Shown: positions 56,600 to 64,000 of the stretch, one piece after another
Layout of the letters: each line of letters opens with the position of its first letter
Numbering within the stretch: position 1 is the first letter of the stretch
DNA from: Anisus vortex
Lineage: Eukaryota; Mollusca; Gastropoda; Planorbidae
NCBI GenBank assembly: GCA_949126835.1
Contig: OX421501.1
Location: 62,001-126,000, forward strand
Direction: 5' to 3'
Length of the DNA stretch: 64,000 bases
The notes under the pieces: generated by a model
Database searches by the model: none
What the model saw: the letters and a program-made list of their open reading frames with translations, nothing else
Told to the model about the DNA's origin: nothing
Translations under genes and position numbers: made by a program

Positions 56600-59500
56600 T
56601 ACCTTTGAGTAGAACGGCGCCACCGCTAAGTAGGTCGGCGCTGCCGCTGGGCAGGTCGTCGCTACCGCTAGGTAGGTCGGCGCTACCGCTGGGTAGGTCG
56701 GCGCTACCGCTGGGTAGGTCGGCGCTGCCGCTGGGTAGGTCGGCGCTACCGCTGAGTAGGTCGGCGCTACAGCTGAGTACGTCGGCGCTACCTTTTAGTA
56801 GGTCGGCGCTACCTCTGAGTACGTAGGCGCTACCTTTTAGTAGGTTGGCGCTACCTACGAGTAGGTCGGCGCTATCGCTGGGTAGGTCGGCGCTACCTCT
56901 GAGTACGTCGGCGCTACCTATTAGTAGGTCGGCACTACCTTTGAGTATGTCGGCGCCACCGCTGATTAGGTCGGCGCTAACGCTGAGTATGTCGGCGCTA
57001 CCGCTGAGTAGGTTGGCGCTACCGCTGGGTAGATCGGCGCTACCTCTGAGTACGTCGGCGATACCTTTTAGTAGGTCGGCACTACCTTTGAGTAGGTCGG
57101 CGCCACCGCTAAGTAGGTCGCCGCTACCGCTGGGTAGGTCGGCGCTACCGCTGGATAGGTCGGCGCTACAGCTGGGTAGGTTGGCGCTACCGCTGAGTAG
57201 GTCGGCGCCACCGCTGGGTAGGTCAGCACTACCGCTGAGTAGGTCGGCGCTACAGATGACTACGTCGGCGCTACCTTTTAGTAGGTTGGCGCTACCTTTG
57301 AGTAGGTCGGCGCAACCTTATAGTAGGTCGGCGCTACCTTTGATTAGGTCGGCGCCACCGCTAAGTAGGTCGGCGCTACCGCTGGGTAGGTCGGTGCTAC
57401 CACTGAGTACGTCGGCGCTACCTTTTAGTAGGTCGGTGCTAACTTTGAATAGGTAGGCGCCACCTCTAAGTAGGTCGGCGTAACCGCCTCGTTGGTCGGC
57501 GCTACCGCCGGGTAGATCGGCGCTACCGCTGGGTAGGTCGGCGCCACCGCTGGGTAGGTCGGCGCTACCGCTGGGTAGGTCGGCGCTACCGCTGAGTAGG
57601 TCGGCGCTACCACTAGGTAGGTCGGGGCTACCGTTGGGTAGGTCGGCGCTACCTCTGAGTACGTCGGTGCTACCTTTTCGTAGGTCGGCGCTACCTTTGA
57701 GTAGGTCGGCGCCACCGCTAAGTCGGTCGGCGCTACCGCTGAGTACGTCGGCGCTTTCTTTTAGTAGGTCGGCGCTACCTTTGAGTAGGTCGGCGCCACC
57801 GCTAAGTAGGTCGGCGCTACCGCTAGGTAGGTCGGCGCTACCGCTGGGTAGGTCGGCGATACCGCTGGGTAGGTCGGCGCTACCGCTGAGTAGGTCGGCG
57901 CTACCTCTGATTACGTCGGCGCTACCTTTTAGTAGGTCGGCGCTACCTTTGAGTAGGTCGGCGCCACCGCTAAGTAGGTCGGCGTTACCGCTAAGTAGGT
58001 CGGCGCAACCGCTGGGTAGGTAGGCGCTACCGCCGGGTAGGTCGCGCAACCGCTGGAAAGGTCGGCGCTACCGCTGGGTAGGTTTGCGCTACCGCTGAGT
58101 AGGTCGGCGCTACCGCTGGGTAGGTCGGTGCTACCACTGAGTAGGTCGGCGCTACCTCTGAGTACGTCGGCGCTACCTTTTAGTAGGTCGGTGCTAACTT
58201 TGAATAGGTAGGCGCCACCTCTAAGTAGGTCGGCGCTACCGCCTCGTTGGTCGGCGCTACCGCCGGGTAGATCGGCGCTACCTTTGAGTAGGTCGGCGCC
58301 ACCGCTAAGTAGGTCGGCGCTTCCGCTAGGTAGGTCGGCGCTACCGCTGGGTAGGTCGGCGATACCGCTGGGTAGGTCGGCGCTACCGCTGAGTAGGTCG
58401 GCGCTACCTCTGATTAGGTCGGCGCCACCGCTAAGTAGGTCGGCGCTACCGCTGGGTAGGTCGGCGCTACCGCTAGGTAGGTCGGCTCTACCGCTGAGTA
58501 GGTCGGCGCTACCGCTGAGTAGGTCGGCGCTACCGCTGGGTAGGTCGGCGCTACCGCTGGGTAGGTCGGCGCTACCGCTGGGTAGGTCGGCGCTACCGCT
58601 GAGTAGGTCGGCGCTACCGCTGGGTAGGTCGGTGCTACCACTGAGTAGGTCGGCGCTACCTCTGAGTACGTCGGCGCTACCTTTTAGTAGGTCGGTGCTA
58701 ACTTTGAATAGGTAGGCGCCACCTCTAAGTAGGTCGGCGCTACCGCCTCGTTGGTCGGCGCTACCGCTGGGTAGGTCGGCGCCACCGCTGGGTAGGTCGG
58801 CGCTACCGCTGGGTAGGTCGGCGCTACCGCTGAGTAGGTCGGCGCTACCACTAGGTAGGTCGGGGCTACCGTTGGGAAGGTCGGCGCTACCTCTGAGTAC
58901 GTCGGTGCTACCTTTTCGTAGGTCGGCGCTACCTTTGAGTAGGTCGGCGCCACCGCTAAGTCGGTCGGCGCTACCGCTGAGTACGTCGGCGCTACCTTTT
59001 AGTAGGTCGGCGCTACCTTTGAGTAGGTCGGCGCTACCGCTGAGTAGGTCGGCGCTACCTCTGAGTACGTCGGCGCTACCTTTTAGTAGGTCGGCGCTAC
59101 GTTTGAGTAGGTCGGCGCCACCGCTAAGTAGGTCGGCGTTACCGCTGGGTAGGTCGGCGCAACCGCAGGGTAGGTCGGCGCTACCGCCGGGTAGGTCGCG
59201 CAACCGCTGGGAAGGTCCTCGCTACCGCTGGGTACGTCGGCGCTACCTTTTAGTAGGTCGGCGCTACCTTTGAGTAGAACGGCGCCACCGCTAAGTAGGT
59301 CGGCGCTGCCGCTGGGCAGGTCGTCGCTACCGCTAGGTAGGTCGGCGCTACCGCTGGGTAGGTCGGCGCTACCGCTGGGTAGGTCGGCGCTGCCGCTGGG
59401 TAGGTCGGCGCTACCGCTGAGTAGGTCGGCGCTACAGCTGAGTACGTCGGCGCTACCTTTTAATAGGTCGGCGCTACCTCTGAGTACGTAGGCGCTACCT

Positions 59501-62400
59501 TTTAGTAGGTTGGCGCTACCTACGAGTAGGTCGGCGCTATCGCTGGGTAGGTCGACGCTACCTCTGAGTACGTCGGCGCTACCTATTAGTAGGTCGGCAC
59601 TACCTTTGAGTATGTCGGCGCCACCGCTGATTAGGTCGGCGCTAACGCTGAGTATGTCGGCGCTACCGCTGAGTAGGTTGGCGCTACCGCTGGGTAGATC
59701 GGCGCTACCTCTGAGTACGTCGGCGATACCTTTTAGTAGGTCGGCACTACCTTTGAGTAGGTCGGCGCCACCGCTAAGTAGGTCGCCGCTACCGCTGGGT
59801 AGGTCGGCGCTACCGCTGGATAGGTCGGCGCTACAGCTGGGTAGGTTGGCGCTACCGCTGAGTAGGTCGGTGCTACCTCTGACTACGTCGGCGCTACCTT
59901 TGAGTAGGTCGGCACTACCTTTGAGTAGGTCGGCGCCACCGCTGGGTAGGTCAGCACTACCGCTGAGTAGGTCGGCGCTACAGATGACTACGTCGGCGCT
60001 ACCTTTTAGTAGGTTGGCGCTACCTTTGAGTAGGTCGGCGCAACCTTATAGTAGGTCGGCGCTACCTTTGATTAGGTCGGCGCCACCGCTAAGTAGGTCG
60101 GCGCTACCGCTGGGTAGGTCGGTGCTACCACTGAGTACGTCGGCGCTACCTTTTAGTAGGTCGGTGCTAACTTTGAATAGGTAGGCGCCACCTCTAAGTA
60201 GGTCGGCGTAACCGCCTCGTTGGTCGGCGCTACCGCCGGGTAGATCGGCGCTACCGCTGGGTAGGTCGGCGCCACCGCTGGGTATGTCGGCGCTACCGCT
60301 GGGTAGGTCGGCGCTACCGCTGAGTAGGTCGGCGCTACCACTAGGTAGGTCGGGGCTACCGTTGGGTAGGTCGGCGCTACCTCTGAGTACGTCGGTGCTA
60401 CCTTTTCGTAGGTCGGCGCTACCTTTGAGTAGGTCGGCGCCACCGCTAAGTCGGTCGGCGCTACCGCTGAGTACGTCGGCGCTTTCTTTTAGTAGGTCGG
60501 CGCTACCTTTGAGTAGGTCGGCGCCACCGCTAAGTAGGTCGGCGCTACCGCTAGGTAGGTCGGCGCTACCGCTGGGTAGGTCGGCGATACCGCTGGGTAG
60601 GTCGGCGCTACCGCTGAGTAGGTCGGCGCTACCTCTGATTACGTCGGCGCTACCTTTTAGTAGGTCGGCGCTACCTTTGAGTAGGTCGGCGCCACCGCTA
60701 AGTAGGTCGGCGTTACCGCTAAGTAGGTCGGCGCAACCGCTGGGTAGGTAGGCGCTACCGCCGGGTAGGTCGCGCAACCGCTGGAAAGGTCGGCTGCTAC
60801 CGCTGGGTAGGTTTGCGCTACCGCTGAGTAGGTCGGCGCTACCGCTGGGTAGGTCGGTGCTACCACTGAGTAGGTCGGCGCTACCTCTGAGTACGTCGGC
60901 GCTACCTTTTAGTAGGTCGGTGCTAACTTTGAATAGGTAGGCGCCACCTCTAAGTAGGTCGGCGCTACCGCCTCGTTGGTCGGCGCTACCGCCGGGTAGA
61001 TCGGCGCTACCTTTGAGTAGGTCGGCGCCACCGCTAAGTAGGTCGGCGCTTCCGCTAGGTAGGTCGGCGCTACCGCTGGGTAGGTCGGCGATACCGCTGG
61101 GTAGGTCGGCGCTACCGCTGAGTAGGTCGGCGCTACCTCTGATTAGGTCGGCGCCACCGCTAAGTAGGTCGGCGCTACCGCTGGGTAGGTCGGCGCTACC
61201 GCTAGGTAGGTCGGCTCTACCGCTGAGTAGGTCGGCGCTACCGCTGAGTAGGTCGGCGCTACCGCTGGGTAGGTCGGCGCTACCGCTGGGTAGGTCGGCG
61301 CTACCGCTGGGTAGGTCGGCGCTACCGCTGAGTAGGTCGGCGCTACCGCTGGGTAGGTCGGTGCTACCACTGAGTAGGTCGGCGCTACCTCTGAGTACGT
61401 CGGCGCTACCTTTTAGTAGGTCGGTGCTAACTTTGAATAGGTAGGCGCCACCTCTAAGTAGGTCGGCGCTACCGCCTCGTTGGTCGGCGCTACCGCTGGG
61501 TAGGTCGGCGCCACCGCTGGGTAGGTCGGCGCTACCGCTGGATAGGTCGGCGCTACCGCTGAGTAGGTCGGCGCTACCACTAGGTAGGTCGGGGCTACCG
61601 TTGGGAAGGTCGGCGCTACCTCTGAGTACGTCGGTGCTACCTTTTCGTAGGTCGGCGCTACCTTTGAGTAGGTCGGCGCCACCGCTAAGTCGGTCGGCGC
61701 TACCGCTGAGTACGTCGGCGCTACCTTTTAGTAGGTCGGCGCTACCTTTGAGTAGGTCGGCGCCACCGCTAAGTAGGTCGGCGCTACCGCTAGGTAGGTC
61801 GGCGCTACCGTTGGGTAGGTCGGCGATACCGCTGGGTAGGTCGGCGCTACCGCTGAGTAGGTCGGCGCTACCTCTGATTACGTCGGCGCTACCTTTTAGT
61901 AGGTCGGCGCTACCTTTGAGTAGGTCGGCGCCACCGCTAAGTAGGTCGGCGTTACCGCTGGGTAGGTCGGCGCAACCGCTGGGTAGGTAGGCGCTTCCGC
62001 CGGGTAGGTCGCGCAACCGCTGGGAAGGTCGGCGCTACCGCTGGGTACGTCGGCGCTACCTTTTAGTAGGTCGGCGCTACCTTTGAGTAGAACGGCGCCA
62101 CCGCTAAGTAGGTCGGCGCTGCCGCTGGGCAGGTCGTCGCTACCGCTAGGTAGGTCGGCGCTACCGCTGGGTAGGTCGGCGCTACCGCTGGGTAGGTCGG
62201 CGCTGCCGCTGGGTAGGTCGGCGCTACCGCTGAGTAGGTCGGCGCTACAGCTGAGTACGTCGGCGCTACCTTTTAGTAGGTCGGCGCTACCTCTGAGTAC
62301 GTAGGCGCTACCTTTTAGTAGGTTGGCGCTACCTACGAGTAGGTCGGCGCTATCGCTGGGTAGGTCGGCGCTACCTCTGAGTACTTCGGCGCTACCTATT
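56600..62400. repeat. Two ~2.7-kb satellite blocks and the start of a third
   Basis: The order of variants at 56,605-59,200 recurs at 59,270-62,000, and a third start is seen near 62,083. The offset is 2,665 bp early, 2,728 bp after three extra monomers near 59,870, and 2,729 bp after one extra T near 60,795. Confidence 0.85.
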
Positions 62401-63079
62401 AGTAGGTCGGCACTACCTTTGAGTATGTCGGCGCCACCGCTGATTAGGTCGGCGCTAACGCTGAGTATGTCGGCGCTACCGCTGAGTAGGTTGGCGCTAC
62501 CGCTGGGTAGATCGGCGCTACCTCTGAGTACGTCAGCGATACCTTTTAGTAGGTCGGCGCCACCGCTGGGTAGGTCAGCACTACCGCTGAGTAGGTCGGC
62601 GCTACAGATGACTACGTCGGCGCTACCTTTTAGTAGGTTGGCACTACCTTTGAGTAGGTCGGCGCAACCTTATAGTAGGTCGGCGCTACCTTTGATTAGG
62701 TCGGTGCCACCGCTAAGTAGGTCGGCGCTACCGCTGGGTAGGTCGGCGCTACCGCTAGGTAGGTCGGCTCTACCGCTGAGAAGGTCGGCGCTACCGCTGA
62801 GTAGGTCGGCGGTACCGCTGGGTAGGTCGGCGCTACCGCTGGGTAGGTCGGCGTTACCGCTGGGTAGGTCGGCGCTACCGCTGAGTAGGTCGGCGCTACC
62901 TCTGAGTACGGCGGCGCTACCTTTTAGTAGGTCGGCGCTACCTTTTAGTAGGTCGGCGCTACCTTTGAGTAGGTCGGCGCCACCTCTGAGTACGGCGGCG
63001 CTACCTTTGAGTAAGTCGGCGCTACCTTTGAGTAGGTCGGCGCTACCTTTGAGTAGGTCGGCGCTACCGCTGAGTAGGT

Positions 63080-63790
63080 CGGCGCTACAGCTGAGTACGT
63101 CGGCGCTATCTTTTAGTAGGTCGGCGCTACCTTTTAGTAGGTCGGCGCTACCTTTGAGTAGGTCGGCGCCACCGCTAAGTAGGTCGGCGCTACCACTGGG
63201 TAGGTCGGCGCTACCGCTGGGTAGGTCGGCGATACCGCTGGGTAGGTCGGCGCTACCACTGGGTAGGTCGGCGCTACCGCTGAGTAGGTCGGCGCTACAG
63301 CTGAGTACGTCGGCGCTATCTTTTAGTAGGTCGGCGCTACCTTTTAGTAGGTCGGCGCTACCTTTGAGTAGGTCGGCGCCACCGCTAAGTAGGTCGGCGC
63401 TACCACTGGGTAGGTCGGCGCTACCGCTGGGTAGGTCGGCGATACCGCTGGGTAGGTCGGCGCTACCACTGGGTAGGTCGGCGCTACCGCTGGGTAGGTC
63501 GGCGCTACCGCTGGGTAGGTCGGCGCTACCGCTGAGTAGGACGGCGCTACCATTGGGTAGGTCGGCGCTACCGCTGGGTAGGTCAGCGCTACAGCTGAGT
63601 ACGTCGGCACTACCGCTGGGTGAGTCGGCGATACCGCTGGGTAGGTCGGCGCTACCGCTGGGTAGGTCGGCGCTACTGCTAAGTAGGTCGGCGCTACCGC
63701 TAAGTAGGTCGGCGCTACCGCTGGGTAGGTCGGCGCTACCGCTGAGTAGGACGGCGCTACCATTGGGTAGGTCGGCGCTACCGCTGGGTA
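63080..63790. repeat. 210-bp-offset satellite duplications
   Basis: Ten-monomer units are duplicated at 63,081/63,291 and again at 63,541/63,751 (the acggcgctaccattggg marker). These are the last local amplifications before the window ends. Confidence 0.85.
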
Positions 63791-64000
63791 GGTCGGTGCT
63801 ACCGCTGAGTAGGTCGGCGCTACCTCTGAGTATGTCGGCGCTACCGCTGAGTAGGTCGGCGTTAAAGCTGAGTATGTCGGCGCTATCTTTCAGTAGGTCG
63901 GCGCCTACGCTAAGTAGGTCGGCGCTACCGCTGGGTAGGTCGGCGCTACCGCTGGGTACGTCGGCGTTACCGCTGAGTAGGTCGGCGCTACCTCTGAGTA

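Larger units (their letters stand above)
29159..64000. repeat. 21-bp satellite array, right block
   Basis: Same monomer family as the left block, continuous to the end of the window with no further inserted sequence seen. Modules begin with runs of the gctgg type, then gctga, then a GTACG core, tttta, tttga, and a cgccacc core followed by gctaa. A marked 20-bp monomer (gcaggtcgcgctacc) recurs near 29,855, 36,003, 37,159, 38,082, 39,236, 41,818, 42,973 and 46,832, flagging copies of one larger block that also occurs on the left near 8,086. Long open frames on both strands are by-products of the 21-bp period. Confidence 0.98.

Overview
The window looks like repeat-rich, probably heterochromatic, DNA from an animal genome. 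The evidence is Ty3/gypsy-type LTR retrotransposons with animal-style gag-protease-integrase frames, tRNA-Pro primer sites and a long GC-rich satellite; there is no bacterial gene organisation. A marine invertebrate such as a mollusc is a guess only. No host gene was recognised.

Layout: (1) 1-11,062 is an uninterrupted satellite of a 21-bp monomer. (2) 11,063-29,158 is one LTR retrotransposon (element A, minus strand) inserted in the satellite; the satellite phase is restored exactly after removing A and one copy of its 5-bp duplication. Two more LTR elements are nested in A: element B (13,610-19,954, minus strand, 4-bp duplication GTAT), which splits A's coding frame, and element C (21,542-26,871, plus strand, 5-bp duplication GCTTG), which sits in A's 5' leader. 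(3) 29,159-64,000 is the same satellite again. Neither outer edge of the array is inside the window.

Satellite: each monomer is a well-kept 16-bp core, GTAGGTCGGCGCTACC, plus a 5-bp variable spacer (gctgg, gctga, gctaa, tttga, tttta, tctga, gccgg). The core holds a small dyad (GTAG...CTAC). Variants follow a regular order in modules of 7, 8 or 9 monomers (147, 168, 189 bp), and modules are amplified again as blocks with offsets of about 0.67, 0.76, 1.4, 1.5, 2.08, 2.4, 2.7 and 3.74 kb. Because 21 is a multiple of 3, several frames on both strands stay open for up to thousands of codons. I regard these heptapeptide-repeat frames as non-coding.

Retrotransposons: A, B and C each keep gag and an aspartic protease, lack reverse transcriptase, and carry only a trimmed integrase. 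In A and C the integrase start is followed by a Ty3/gypsy-type RNase H end next to the polypurine tract, so the ancestral order was protease-integrase-(RT)-RNase H, the copia-like order known for Gmr1-like gypsy elements. A carries two protease domains in tandem. All three have a perfect 10-13 bp inverted repeat 4-6 nt upstream of the polypurine tract. LTR pairs are nearly identical (A: two differences in 461 bp; B: none seen in 626 bp; C: only a poly-C length change), so these RT-less elements probably moved recently with enzymes supplied in trans.
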